Shown here: positions 16,280 through 26,800 of the stretch, in pieces | Position numbering within the stretch: the stretch's first letter is position 1 | How the letters are laid out: each line of letters opens with the position of its first letter | Source: a virus | Direction: 5' to 3' (one strand) | Virus record (IMG/VR): IMGVR_UViG_3300042296_000700 | Coordinates: 43,128-107,127 of that record | DNA: 64,000 nt | Program-made: the position numbers and the translations under genes | Notes under the pieces: model-generated | Database searches by the model: none | What the model was told of the DNA's origin: nothing | What the model saw: the letters and a program-made list of their open reading frames with translations, nothing else

Positions 16280-17604
16280 CATCCCCAGATTTTAGACAAT
16301 ATATTGACTTAACCGTCTTTGACACAACACCACAAAAACTGTATGACGATTCCGTAACATACGCACAGACAGCAATGCCAGAGTTTGACCCACGTATTGG
16401 AACAATTGAAGACGCCCTATTGCAGTCAATGTCCTTCGTTGGTGCGGTTCTTGCCACTGGAATCAACAGGCTTCCAAACGGTTTAATGGAAGGCATTTTG
16501 CGTCTTGTTGGATTCACTCGGAACGAAGCAACATTCGCTACAGGTTCAGTACTAATAACAACAAGCATTAACACTGGAGCAGTTATTCCTGCTGGCACCG
16601 TCGTTACATACGACGTGCTTGACGGGGACATTGTTACCTCTTATCCGTTCGCCACCGATACCGACTTAATCATCCCATTAGGTTCAGACAGCGGAACGAT
16701 TGCCGTTACCGCCACTACAGCAGGAAAGTATCCTTCACTTCTTTCAGGGCAAGCACTGACACTCGTGTCACAAGTTCAATATGTGTTGACTACAGCATTG
16801 ACCGCCGACATAGCCGTTGGTACTGACACAGAAACACAAACAGCATACTTTAATCGTGCCTCACAATATCTTGCATCTTTAAATACGACTCTCGCCACAG
16901 CGTCACATATGACAAACTATATTAGTTCAAACTATACTTCTGTTCCAGTTTTTAAAGTCTATGATTTAATGAACAGTTCAAACATGTTGTTTGCGACCGC
17001 AGACGCACCAGGCTATGTCACCGTTGCTGTCTGCAACACGGACGGTGCTGCTTTAACTACGGACGTCAAAAATGAACTTGATGCAGACTTGGAAGACAAG
17101 TGTGTTGCTGGGTTGGTTATAGACGTTGTCAACATGCTGAATTTTGGTGTCACAGTAACCATTGCCATAGATGTTTTGGACGGCTTCACTCCAGCGACAG
17201 TTCAAGCAGACGTTGCCACAGTCATTGAGTCATACCTAAGTTATACGGGTTGGGATTTTAGCGAAACAATCAACAAAAACATTTTAATTGCCAAAGTGTC
17301 TCAAGTTTCTGGCGTAAAATTTGTTTCATCTTTATCTATAAATACAACAAAAACAGCAGGTAGTTTTGTTACTGGAACTAGTTATACTATTGCTACTGCT
17401 GGTACCACAAACTTTACGTTAATTGGCGCAGCAAACAACACTGTTGGCACCGTTTTTACCGCAACTGGTCCTGGTGCTGGAACTGGCACGGCAACCGCCA
17501 CTTTCACTACACCCGAAATAGTGAGCAGCGTGGCAACTGGCAACATCACAATTCTTCGCGCTGGCTTAATCCCAGTTGGAGACGCAGAAGTAACGGTTAT
17601 CTGA
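16276..17604 (+). CDS. Baseplate J-like wedge protein with C-terminal insertion
   Basis: 442 residues. The N-terminus DPRIGTIEDALLQSMSFVGA, the GFTRNEATFATGSV strand and VPAGTVV-like repeats identify baseplate J/gp6-type proteins. At about residues 360-412 a Gly/Thr-rich insert (SYTIATAGTTNFTLIGAANN, then FTATGPGAGTGTATAT) interrupts the C-terminal strands. The protein forms the wedge ring that controls contraction. The tail protein I gene follows 2 bp later. Confidence 0.8.
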   Translation: MTSPDFRQYIDLTVFDTTPQKLYDDSVTYAQTAMPEFDPRIGTIEDALLQSMSFVGAVLATGINRLPNGLMEGILRLVGFTRNEATFATGSVLITTSINTGAVIPAGTVVTYDVLDGDIVTSYPFATDTDLIIPLGSDSGTIAVTATTAGKYPSLLSGQALTLVSQVQYVLTTALTADIAVGTDTETQTAYFNRASQYLASLNTTLATASHMTNYISSNYTSVPVFKVYDLMNSSNMLFATADAPGYVTVAVCNTDGAALTTDVKNELDADLEDKCVAGLVIDVVNMLNFGVTVTIAIDVLDGFTPATVQADVATVIESYLSYTGWDFSETINKNILIAKVSQVSGVKFVSSLSINTTKTAGSFVTGTSYTIATAGTTNFTLIGAANNTVGTVFTATGPGAGTGTATATFTTPEIVSSVATGNITILRAGLIPVGDAEVTVI

Positions 17605-17606
17605 CC

Positions 17607-18842
17607 GTGGGACTAACAGTTAATACCCTTGCATCGGATGATTCAAACTTTCTAGCCTTGACCGTACCTACAGCATGGACTGTAGTAAATGGTGCACTAG
17701 GAATTGACCTCAACGAATACAAGAATGTTGGCTCAGGTTCTTTAAAACTAACCCCAAGTAGTGCTTCTCCTGTAGTTAGGTTTAACTATGACTTGGCGTC
17801 ACTCACGGCGATAACGACAGCAGATTTTATTGGCGACAGAGCAGAGTCGTACGTATGGATAAGGGCAACAAAGAACGTAACTATCACCCCAATGATAACT
17901 TTGACTCGCGTAATGGCTGGCACGCCACAAGCGGAGGACATAATCACTGATACGGGCAGTTCAGTAAACATCACTTCTGGTGAATGGTATCTCGTACGCA
18001 CTGACCCTTTTGATATCCCGCTATCTCCCGCGAACGCGCACTATAGGGTTACTTTGCAATATACATTTTCTTCCCCAGAGTACGCAACAACATTTATTTA
18101 CATTAACAAGCCTACTATTTATAATCAACTGGCTTTTTTGCGTAACTTTTATGTTATGGATGTTTGGGATTTCTTGCCCCAAATTTTTATAGACAACGAC
18201 CTTGAAACGCCACTACCCAGTTATCCGATGATTCGCCTAGCAGAAATTGGTATGTCGGCACATGGCATTCTCTATGACCTCGCGCGCGGCTTTCAGTACA
18301 ACGACATCTCAGAAGGCAAGGATGCGACAGACGCTGAAACATTGAGTCTGCTGGTTGAACCTGACAGAGTTCCACGTGAATATATGCCTTGGCTCGCCCA
18401 GTTCACAGGAACAAAACTCCTCAACCCTGTCGCTGGTGGTACCCCGTGGGCTAACTTGCCAGCAGGATGGCAAGGTATTGACGCTATTGACGTAACAGTA
18501 GACGCAAACGACTCTGTTGCGTGGGGTGCTCTGCAAGGGTTTGCACCAGAAATTGCTGGTTTGGATGAGTTTTTCCAATGGCAAATTGAGACTGGATATT
18601 ACGGTTACGCGGCGGGTTCTATTGCGGCTATTCGTGAGGCTACAAAACGTGTTCTTACTGACACCAAAACATGCACTATTACTAAACGTTATACGGGTTC
18701 ACCGTGGAAAATATTGATTGAAACAAAACTTGCGGAGACTCCTGACGCGACGACAGTCGGGCAGTCCATAGATGAGATGCTTCAATTAATGGAATTATCT
18801 CGCCCACTTGGTGTTTCTCTCACTCACGCCATAATCGCATAG
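17607..18842 (+). CDS. Tail protein I-like baseplate protein with N-terminal beta domain
   Basis: 411 residues with a GTG start 2 bp after the J gene. Residues 1-180 form a beta-rich, carbohydrate-binding-like domain (SGSLKLTPSSASPVVRFNYD). From about 195 onward the pattern is that of P2 gpI: PSYPMIRLAEIGMSAHGILY, VPREYMPWLAQFTG, and ITKRYTGSPWKILIETK. Normal gpI proteins lack the N-terminal domain. It would connect wedge to fibre proteins. Confidence 0.7.
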   Translation: MGLTVNTLASDDSNFLALTVPTAWTVVNGALGIDLNEYKNVGSGSLKLTPSSASPVVRFNYDLASLTAITTADFIGDRAESYVWIRATKNVTITPMITLTRVMAGTPQAEDIITDTGSSVNITSGEWYLVRTDPFDIPLSPANAHYRVTLQYTFSSPEYATTFIYINKPTIYNQLAFLRNFYVMDVWDFLPQIFIDNDLETPLPSYPMIRLAEIGMSAHGILYDLARGFQYNDISEGKDATDAETLSLLVEPDRVPREYMPWLAQFTGTKLLNPVAGGTPWANLPAGWQGIDAIDVTVDANDSVAWGALQGFAPEIAGLDEFFQWQIETGYYGYAAGSIAAIREATKRVLTDTKTCTITKRYTGSPWKILIETKLAETPDATTVGQSIDEMLQLMELSRPLGVSLTHAIIA

Positions 18843-18886
18843 TTGTATAGTTGTATACTTAAAGAGTATCTGCTTAGGAGAATTGA

Positions 18887-20377
18887 ATGACAGCCATACA
18901 AACCGACCGTCTTGCACTCTATAAATGGGAAAGCAGCAACGACGAGTTCACCCGCGTGCAGATGAACGACACCCATGAATCATTAGAATTCTTGGCAGCC
19001 AAATTCAGCACTGGTGCAGGAGCGCCAACATCAAGCACCACCGCAGATACTAAAGCATTCTACTGGGATACAACAAGTGGTTCCTTATATTTCCGTGGAA
19101 TAGTGGTCGGTGGCGTTGCCCCAACGTGGACACAACTCTCTCACAGTTACGCCACAGCAACACAGATACAAAATACTACGGCGACTGCTGGTAGTGGCGT
19201 AAGCCTTGCTCGCGCCAACCATGTTCACTCAGTTGAAACAGCAACAGCCGTTGACATCAACGCTGCTTCGGGTACTGGTAGCGGCACTGCTCTTGCTCTG
19301 GCTAACCACACACACAAAATCCCACCACTATTTATTACCGATGCGATGATTTCTAATACTGCGGCTATCGCATCAACAAAAATTAGTGGCGCTGTTGCTT
19401 CTGCCACATCGTGGGCGACTGCACGAACAATCAACTTGGCGGGAGATTTAACTGGTTCTGTTTCCATTAACGGAACTGCAGACGTCACGCTTACAGCAGT
19501 TGTTGTTGACGAAAGCCATGCTCACGCATCCCAATATCAGCCTGTTGACGCCGACTTGACGGCGCTTGCAGCACTCGCCACTACAGGAATGGTTACGCGA
19601 ACCGCAGCAAACACTTATGTTCCAAGAACAATAGTCGTTTCTGGTACTGGTTTAACTATCACAAACGCAGACGGTGTTAGCGGAAACCCGACTATTGCTA
19701 TTGCTACTGCTACATTAGCAACAGCAAACACTCTTGTTTTGCGTGACGGTACTGGTAGTTTTACTGCAGGAACCATCACTGCTGCTCTCGCTGGCAACGC
19801 AAACACTGCCACAAAATGGGCTGCGACGCGGACAATCACTCTTTCAACTGATGCCACTGGTTCGGTAACTTTTGATGGTTCCGCTAACGCCACTTTGGCT
19901 ATAACGGTAACTAACGCTGCACAAGCAACAAAACTTACTACCGCCCGCACAATCAGTCTCGGCGGTGATGCCTCTGGTTCAGTGTCTTTTGACGGAAGCA
20001 GCGCAACGAACACCATTACTGCGACTGTCGCTACGGCTACTGCTCTGCGTACTGCTCGTACGTTTACTTTTACTGGTGATGTTGCTACAACGAACGCTGG
20101 TACGACCGATGTTACTGCGTCGTTTGACGGTTCGGCTGCACCTACATTTAACCTTAAAATCAAGAACGACAGTCACACACACAATACTCAGCACTACACC
20201 GAAACAGAAATTAACAGCGCAAAGTTGTACCAATACGGAAATACAACATCTGGACAAGGTGTCGGACTTCCATCCGATGCGGCACGCACAACACCACGAG
20301 TATATGTTCAGGCAACAGAACCGACATACCCTGCTGGTCAAGTAGCCGTAACTGGTGACATCTGGTTCCAAATCTAA
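18887..20377 (+). CDS. Tail fibre protein with repeated beta segments
   Basis: 496 residues with TTAGGAGAA before the ATG. The N-terminus (YKWESSNDEFTRVQMNDTHE) is likely the baseplate-attachment part. Residues 140-430 contain at least four copies of a segment of the type ARTI(N/T)L..D.TGSV(S/T).(N/D)G(T/S)A, each followed by short spacers, as in trimeric fibre shafts. The end GQVAVTGDIWFQI resembles a short tip domain. It is the first gene of the fibre block. Confidence 0.8.
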   Translation: MTAIQTDRLALYKWESSNDEFTRVQMNDTHESLEFLAAKFSTGAGAPTSSTTADTKAFYWDTTSGSLYFRGIVVGGVAPTWTQLSHSYATATQIQNTTATAGSGVSLARANHVHSVETATAVDINAASGTGSGTALALANHTHKIPPLFITDAMISNTAAIASTKISGAVASATSWATARTINLAGDLTGSVSINGTADVTLTAVVVDESHAHASQYQPVDADLTALAALATTGMVTRTAANTYVPRTIVVSGTGLTITNADGVSGNPTIAIATATLATANTLVLRDGTGSFTAGTITAALAGNANTATKWAATRTITLSTDATGSVTFDGSANATLAITVTNAAQATKLTTARTISLGGDASGSVSFDGSSATNTITATVATATALRTARTFTFTGDVATTNAGTTDVTASFDGSAAPTFNLKIKNDSHTHNTQHYTETEINSAKLYQYGNTTSGQGVGLPSDAARTTPRVYVQATEPTYPAGQVAVTGDIWFQI

Positions 20378-20382
20378 TAGCC

Positions 20383-20577
20383 ATGGGAACTTCACGAGTA
20401 TTTTTTGATGGTGAATGGAAGCACATTCTGAATGCCTATGCGTGGCATGACGGCTGGGTTCAGGTAAAAGCACTCCGCGTCATGGGTGATAGTGGATGGG
20501 TTCAAATCCAATTTGAAAACTCAACTGCTATTGCACCAATTGAAGAATGGCGCACAATGTTGGCGATGGCGGCGTGA
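20383..20577 (+). CDS. Small fibre-associated protein
   Basis: 64 residues, starting 5 bp after the fibre gene. It contains FFDGEWKHILNAYAWHDGWV, a Trp-rich beta motif common at the ends of phage fibre proteins, and so may be a separated tip or accessory subunit of the preceding fibre. Confidence 0.55.
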   Translation: MGTSRVFFDGEWKHILNAYAWHDGWVQVKALRVMGDSGWVQIQFENSTAIAPIEEWRTMLAMAA

Positions 20578-20578
20578 C

Positions 20579-20911
20579 ATGTCTGATTTACAAAAGATTG
20601 ATATTCAACTTGATATTGCTTTAACTTTAAGGCTCGTGTTGGCATTGATGGGATTTATGGCTTTTTCACAAAACAGCATGATTATTCCAGGGTTTTTTGC
20701 ACTCGTCGCTGTCGGTTTTGTTCTTTTTCATATGCTTGTAGGTGTTTATGTTGAGCATAAGCACATGTATCTTGCCGCTATGTGTATGTGGGCTAGTGCG
20801 AGTGTCGCAACCGCTGTTCATGGAGAGGCGGTTTGGCTTACTGTTTTGTTTGCCTGTTTATATTTATACGAAATGTTGGTTCTCAATAAATGGGGTTACG
20901 TAAATGCCTGA
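20579..20911 (+). CDS. Small multi-pass membrane protein
   Basis: 110 residues; the ATG at 20579 immediately follows the previous stop. Three or four hydrophobic segments are visible, including LALMGFMAFSQ, FFALVAVGFVLFHMLVGVYV and LTVLFACLYLYEML. It could be a holin or an inner-membrane accessory protein, but it is far from the endolysin gene. It overlaps the next gene by 8 bp. Confidence 0.6.
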   Translation: MSDLQKIDIQLDIALTLRLVLALMGFMAFSQNSMIIPGFFALVAVGFVLFHMLVGVYVEHKHMYLAAMCMWASASVATAVHGEAVWLTVLFACLYLYEMLVLNKWGYVNA

Positions 20912-21233
20912 CATGACAAATATAGTTGTTGTCTGTGGTTCGCTTGCTACAGCAGCAATTTCTTCGTTCGTTGTTTTACGCGGGCAGAAGTTAGCAGCAA
21001 AAGTTGACTTCAAAGGTGTTGAGAACGAGCAAGTCAAAACAATTTTTGATGGCTACGGAAGTATTGTTGACGACCTACGGAATGAAGTTATGCGCCTCAA
21101 GGATGTGATTGAGGGACTACAATTAGAACAAGACGAATGTTTGAAAAAGAATAATGAACTTTTGGCTGAAGTTGAATTGTTGAAGCAACGCATTGACTAC
21201 TTGGAGGTCGGAAATGGAAGAGTCGCTGAGTGA
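20904..21233 (+). CDS. Membrane-anchored coiled-coil protein
   Basis: 109 residues. A hydrophobic N-terminal segment (IVVVCGSLATAAISSFVVL) is followed by a long coiled coil from about residue 50 to 103 with heptad leucines. The layout is like small inner-membrane spanin or holin partners, but actinobacterial phages usually do not use Gram-negative spanins, so the role is open. Confidence 0.55.
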   Translation: MPDMTNIVVVCGSLATAAISSFVVLRGQKLAAKVDFKGVENEQVKTIFDGYGSIVDDLRNEVMRLKDVIEGLQLEQDECLKKNNELLAEVELLKQRIDYLEVGNGRVAE

Positions 21234-21465
21234 AGAACAGATACTCCAAAATTTTACTGAGATGGTTAGGGACACGCTTCCTAGTCGGGTAGTGACTAAT
21301 TTTATTCTTATAGCCGAGGTTGTTGGTTCGTCTGCTAATGAATTGAGTATTGCGACTTCGGACGGTATGACGCCGTGGTTGGCTACTGGGATGCTCAGGG
21401 CTGGTATGGACATGATTGTTATGGGTACCGATGCTTTTAGCGATGACGAAGAATTGGATAGTTAA
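21214..21465 (+). CDS. Unknown small protein
   Basis: 83 residues. The ATG at 21214 has TTGGAGGTC upstream and overlaps the previous gene by 20 bp; the in-frame start further upstream is rejected. The N-terminus is acidic and the rest mixed, with GVVTNF-like strands and two Met-rich helices (TGMLRAGMDMIVMG). No family was recognised. Confidence 0.6.
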   Translation: MEESLSEEQILQNFTEMVRDTLPSRVVTNFILIAEVVGSSANELSIATSDGMTPWLATGMLRAGMDMIVMGTDAFSDDEELDS

Positions 21466-21550
21466 TAATTGTATTGATTTTTACTACGTTGATATGGGTA
21501 TGTTTACGCTGTTTTGTAGTCTAAAATCTAAATATTGAGTTCTTGGAGAA

Positions 21551-21928
21551 ATGATGATTGCAGGAAATTACAACATACTGTGCGAACAGGGAGTTAGTTT
21601 TGCGCGCGTCATAGCACTTGAGCAGCCAAGGACACCAACGGAACAGAACCCAGCAGAATATGAGCCTTACCCGCTTGCAAACCATACGGCACGGATGCAG
21701 GTCAGAAGGACGATTGAGTCAACAACTCCAATGATTTCGTTGACAACAGAGAACGGCAGAATCAACATAAATGGTGGCTCTGGTTTCATAACCATCACCC
21801 TTAGTGCTGCGGATACTGCAGCCCTCACTTCTAGTGGGGTTTACGACTTAGAAATTATTAGTTCCACAGGAGTCGTGTCAAGAGTTATCCAAGGAACATT
21901 TACTCTTTCCATGGAGGTAACGCGATGA
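21551..21928 (+). CDS. Beta-rich virion-associated unknown protein
   Basis: 125 residues; two adjacent ATG codons follow CTTGGAGAA and either may be used. The sequence is beta-rich (MISLTTENGRININ and GFITITLSAADTAAL), resembling small structural proteins found beside phage fibre genes. It overlaps the next gene by ATGA and lies after an 85-bp gap. Confidence 0.6.
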   Translation: MMIAGNYNILCEQGVSFARVIALEQPRTPTEQNPAEYEPYPLANHTARMQVRRTIESTTPMISLTTENGRININGGSGFITITLSAADTAALTSSGVYDLEIISSTGVVSRVIQGTFTLSMEVTR

Positions 21929-22239
21929 GCAATACGATTCCAAACAATGTAAATGTTTATCAAGATACCCCAAACAAGGTAACCGTTGACCAAGATGCAC
22001 CAAACCTTGTTGTTGTTCGCTCTAATTCTGCTTCAGGTGCATTTACAAACAGATATGAGTTCACTCAGCAAGCAGCAGCGGCAACATGGGTGATAACTCA
22101 CTCGCTTGGAGGCAAACCAACCGTAACCATTGTGGACTCTGCAGATACACACGTATTTGGTGAGGTACAATACAATAGTACGACTCAGGTCACGGTGACG
22201 TTCTCTGCGGCATTCTCGGGAAAAGCATATCTCACTTAA
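21925..22239 (+). CDS. Small fibre protein with receptor-tip-like beta domain
   Basis: 104 residues, GGAGGTAACGCG before the start. The C-terminal 65 residues (TWVITHSLGGKPTVTIVD, then VTVTFSAAFSGKAYL) match a beta domain common at the tips of phage fibre proteins. A related domain ends the 431-residue protein encoded next, so the two may be paralogous tips. Confidence 0.7.
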   Translation: MSNTIPNNVNVYQDTPNKVTVDQDAPNLVVVRSNSASGAFTNRYEFTQQAAAATWVITHSLGGKPTVTIVDSADTHVFGEVQYNSTTQVTVTFSAAFSGKAYLT

Positions 22240-22251
22240 GGTAGAGGAAAA

Positions 22252-23547
22252 ATGGCTCAAAAATTTCTAACTAATATTGACCTTAATCAGAACCAACTGA
22301 TTAACGCCAAATTTGAGGCACTGGCTACCAACCCATCCTCAGGCAACTTTGAAGGTCGGATGTACTTCAATACCGCAACATTCACCCTTATGGTGTATGC
22401 AAATGCTGGCTGGAAGAAGTCGGTTCATTCTATTGTTTCGGGTGGCGGCGCAGGCATCGCTGAAGCCCTTACGGTTTCTGAGTCAAACGGTACAGTAACT
22501 CTCACCCTTAATGTTGCTGATACAGATAGTGCTGGTTTGCTGCCTGCCGCAATGTGGAACATGCTTACGGACGCAACTCCTGACGCTACTTCTTCCAAGT
22601 TGGTTAAAAGAGACGGAAGTGGGAACGCCAAAGTTGCCACACCAACTGACCCTGCCCATATTGCTACCAAGGGTTATGTTGATGCTGCCCGCCAAGGTCT
22701 TGATGTCAAGCAGTCGGTAAGAGTTGCTACAACGGCGGCAGTTAACCTCGCCGCTGACCTACAAACTGGCGATGTTATTGACGGTGTTACTTTGGCTGCT
22801 GGTGACCGCGTTCTTGTCAAGAATCAGGTATCAGGAAGCGAAAACGGCATTTATGTTGCTGTCGCTAGTGGTACTGCATTGCGTTCATCTGACGCTAACG
22901 GCACTGTTGATACGGGAGAACTAAAGCCTGGAACTTTCGCCTTTGTTGAAGAAGGTACTGTCAACTCGGATAAGGGCTTTGTTGTTTCCACAAACGGAGC
23001 AATCACTATTGACTCTACGGCTATTGCGTGGACACAGTTCTCTGGCGCTGGCTCGTTTGAGGCTGGAGATGGTCTTTCCCAGAGCGGAAATACAATCAAT
23101 GTCAACGTCACCTCAAACCGTACCGCGATTACTGCAGACGCTATTGATATTTCAGCCAACTATGTTGGTCAGACATCAATCACGACACTTGGAACAATTA
23201 CCACGGGTGTTTGGGATGGTACAGATGTAGCGGTTACTGCTGGTGGTACTAACTCATCCACAGCATCTGGCGCTCGTACAAACCTTGCCGCTGACGGCAC
23301 ACAGGGTGCTGGCGTATCCGTTCCTGTTTTGGCACGAGTTGTTGCAAAAGTAATCGGAGACGGCTCAGCAACATCATTTGGTGTCCAGCACGGTTTTGCC
23401 ACTCGTGATGTTCTCGTTCAAGTTTACGACGCAGCCACCTACGACACCGTAATTTGCGATGTAGTACGAACCGATACAAATAACGTCACGGTGACGTTCT
23501 CTGTTGCTCCAACACTGAACAGTTACCGCGTAGTAATCACAGGATAA
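22252..23547 (+). CDS. Tail fibre/adhesin protein
   Basis: 431 residues. The N-terminus (FLTNIDLNQNQLINAKFEAL and GRMYFNTATFTLMVYANAGW) is a recurrent phage fibre start. The middle has AHIATKGYVDAARQGLDVK and repeated beta strands. The C-terminal 65 residues (ATSFGVQHGFATRDVLVQVY, then VTVTFSVAPTLNSYRV) form a tip domain related to that of the preceding small protein. A host-binding role is inferred. Confidence 0.75.
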   Translation: MAQKFLTNIDLNQNQLINAKFEALATNPSSGNFEGRMYFNTATFTLMVYANAGWKKSVHSIVSGGGAGIAEALTVSESNGTVTLTLNVADTDSAGLLPAAMWNMLTDATPDATSSKLVKRDGSGNAKVATPTDPAHIATKGYVDAARQGLDVKQSVRVATTAAVNLAADLQTGDVIDGVTLAAGDRVLVKNQVSGSENGIYVAVASGTALRSSDANGTVDTGELKPGTFAFVEEGTVNSDKGFVVSTNGAITIDSTAIAWTQFSGAGSFEAGDGLSQSGNTINVNVTSNRTAITADAIDISANYVGQTSITTLGTITTGVWDGTDVAVTAGGTNSSTASGARTNLAADGTQGAGVSVPVLARVVAKVIGDGSATSFGVQHGFATRDVLVQVYDAATYDTVICDVVRTDTNNVTVTFSVAPTLNSYRVVITG

Positions 23548-23555
23548 GAGGAAAT

Positions 23556-23750
23556 ATGAAACTTACAGAACAACACAAATCAATGCTTGCATCGTATGCT
23601 CGCACAGCAATCTCTGCTGGTATCGCCGTCTACTTGGCTGGCAATCATGACGCTAAAGCGATTGGTGCTGCTGCTTTTGCAGCCGTATCTGGTCCGTTAA
23701 TGCGCTGGTTAAATCCAAACGACAAGGCTTTCGGGCGAGGCGCAGCCTAA
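23556..23750 (+). CDS. Small membrane protein, holin candidate
   Basis: 64 residues with AAGAGGAAA before the start. One clear hydrophobic helix with Ala-rich continuation (TAISAGIAVYLAGNHDAKAI, GAAAFAAVSGPLMRWL) and charged ends. Similar short proteins are annotated as holins in actinobacterial phages. It lies within the fibre block rather than by the endolysin, so the call is tentative. Confidence 0.5.
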   Translation: MKLTEQHKSMLASYARTAISAGIAVYLAGNHDAKAIGAAAFAAVSGPLMRWLNPNDKAFGRGAA

Positions 23751-23801
23751 TCACAATTTGACCTCGCGGGGTCAGCATCAACATAGGAAGCGATTGAGGT
23801 C

Positions 23802-26800
23802 GTGACAAGATTTTTGGGAACACCCCTCAAGGGGGAAGGTTTTAGTTCATCTAGCGACGAGGCTTTTTCAGCCAAGGTCGCTGCTGATACGCAACCAAGA
23901 ATACGTATTGATGCTGGCGGAAGAATTACGTGGGGTGGCGGGTCTGCCGCTGGCGATGTTTATGTGTATCGCTATGGCGCGGACATCATTAAGTTTGTTG
24001 GCAATGTTGCTGTTGACGCATTGTTTGTTGATGGTATTGAAGTTGATACTACTGGTGCCACTCTTGACCAAGTGCTCAAATACAACGGCACTAAATTTGC
24101 TCCTGGTACGAACGTTGCGACAGTTGCTTCTATTGACGCTATTGGTGATGTTGTTATTACATCTCCACTTCAATTCCAAGGATTGATGTATGACGGAACC
24201 AACTGGGTAAACAGCAACATCCCAAATGTATACCTTGTCAGGAATAATACTGGCTCAACCATACTCAAAGGAACCTTGGTTGGTGCTGTTGACGCAGAAC
24301 CTAGCGGAAGAATAGATGTTGCACCGTTTCAAGTAACAGGAACAGAAAACTCAGAACTTCGTGCGATGGGCATTGCTACAAGCAATATATCTAGCGGCGT
24401 TAACGGCGAAGTGATGAATTTTGGAACTCTAACTGGTCTTGACACAAGAGGAAGCACCGCCAGTGCACTTGCGGTTGGTGACGAGACTTGGGCTGCTGGT
24501 GACATCCTTTTTGCCCACCCAACCGTTGATGGAAAACTCACAAATGTAAGACCACAACATGACCTTGCTGTTGCATTCATTACCGTTCGTCATGCTTCCA
24601 CTGGTCAAATTGCAATAAGAATTATTCCTGGCAACAACCACCTTGAGTGGATGCACGATGTTTCACTTGTTGATAAAACATCAGGAGACTTCCTTAAGTA
24701 CAACGGAACTCTTTGGGTTAATGATGCAATTGACCTCGGTACAGACACGACAGGTAACTACATGTCGGGCATCTCTGGAACAAGCCCTGTATCTGTGGCG
24801 CATACTGCTGGCGAAGGTTCATCGGCTACCGTTTCTTTGGCGGCTAGTTATGGCGATACTCAGAACCCATATGCATCCAAGACTGCCAACTATGTTTTAG
24901 CAGCCCCTGATGGCACCTCTGGCGTTCCTACATTTAGAGCAATTGTTGCTGCCGACATCCCGACTCTCAACCAAAACACAACTGGCACCGCCGCCACTGT
25001 TACTGGAGCGGCTCAAACAGCAATTACTTCTGTAGGTACTCTTAGTTCTTTGGCGGTCACTGGTGGCGTGACAGCAGCGAGCCTAACTCTCTCTGGAAAT
25101 CTTATAGTCAATGGCTCTACTACGACTGTCAACTCAACTGTCACCACGATTGACGACCCTGTAATTACTCTTGGTGGTGACACTGCTCCAAGTTCCGACG
25201 ACAATAAAGACCGCGGTATTGAGTTTAGATACCACAATGGTGCAGCAGCAAAAATAGGTTTCTTTGGTTACGACGACTCTACTGGTCGTTTCGTAATGAT
25301 TCCCGACGCAACGAATACGAGCGAAGTTTTTGCTGGAACAGTTGGTGACATTCAGGCTGGAACTTTTTTTGGTGACCTTTCTGGTACTGCCACAAACATT
25401 ACTGCTTCATCTAATACTTCTTTAACATCGTTATCCAACTTAACGACTGTGGGCACGCTTGGGTCACTTATAGTAAGTGGGGCTACTGCTGGTGACCTTG
25501 TTCGTATTACCCAGACTGGTGCTGGTAATGCTTTTGTTGTTGAGGATTCAACAAACCCTGACTCCACACCTTTTGTTATTAGTGCAAACGGAAATGTTGG
25601 TATTGGCACAACCTCACTCACAATTTCAAATCTTGCGATTGCAAGACCTATAACGGGAGGCACAACTGCTTACGGGGTTGTTAGCACTGGAGCGATTCAG
25701 TCGGATGTAACCACGCAGGCTAACGGTTTTATTTCTTCAATAAATACCACAACAGCAGCGTTCACTCTTAGTAATCTTAATCACTTTGCTGTTTCTGGTG
25801 TTACAACTCCTGGTGCTGGTTCAACAATTACAAACCAGTACGGTTATCTCGTAACTTCACAACTTACTGGTGGAACAAACAACTATGCGTTTGCCAGCAA
25901 CGTTGCTGCTGCTACTGGTCGCTGGAACCTATACATGGGCGGTACAGCCCAAAACTATATGGCTGGCGGTTTAGGGATTGGCACCCCAACCCCTGCCTCT
26001 ATGCTCCATGTTGCGGGCGGCGCATTGGGGGGTACCGCAGGTAACGAACTTATTGTTTCGCAAATTCGTTCAACGAACGCAAACCAAGACATTGTTTATA
26101 CAAAATATAGGCGTGTATCTACTGGTGCTGACTGGACTACTGCACAGGCTAAAATCCAAAGAACCATTGATGCAACCGATATGGGTTATATCGCATTTGG
26201 TGGAACCTCAGCACTTGATGTTCGTATCGGTTCAGGCACTACAGACATGGCAGTATTTGCATCTACTGGTGTTGATATTGTGGGCAACGTCTCCCTAACA
26301 GGGTCAGTTATTTTTGAAGGTGCAACTGCTAACAACTTTGAGACAACTGTCTCGGTTACTGACCCGACTGCCGATAGAACAATCACTTTCCCCGATGCCA
26401 CAGGAACCGTGGCGGTCAGTGGACAGAACGTATCGTTCAACGACGTAACCGTTGCGGGTAACCTGAACGTCACTGGTAGTACTTTCGGTAGTGCAACACT
26501 TGACGTTGATAACTTCAAAATTACCCTCAACGCCTCTGTTGCAGGAGCCCCAACTCTTAACGGTGAAATTGAAGTCAACCGTGGCACCTCAACTGATGTC
26601 CGTATCCGTTGGAATGAAGTCTCCGACCTCTGGGAATACACAAACGACGGCACCAACTATTCACGTATTGGTTCCGCCCTAATGACGGTTTCAGACACCC
26701 CGCCATCAAGCCCATACACAGGCGACCTATGGTTTGAATCAGACAGTGGTATTACTTTTGTTCGCTACGACAGTCATTGGATTGAAATTGGTGCATCAGG

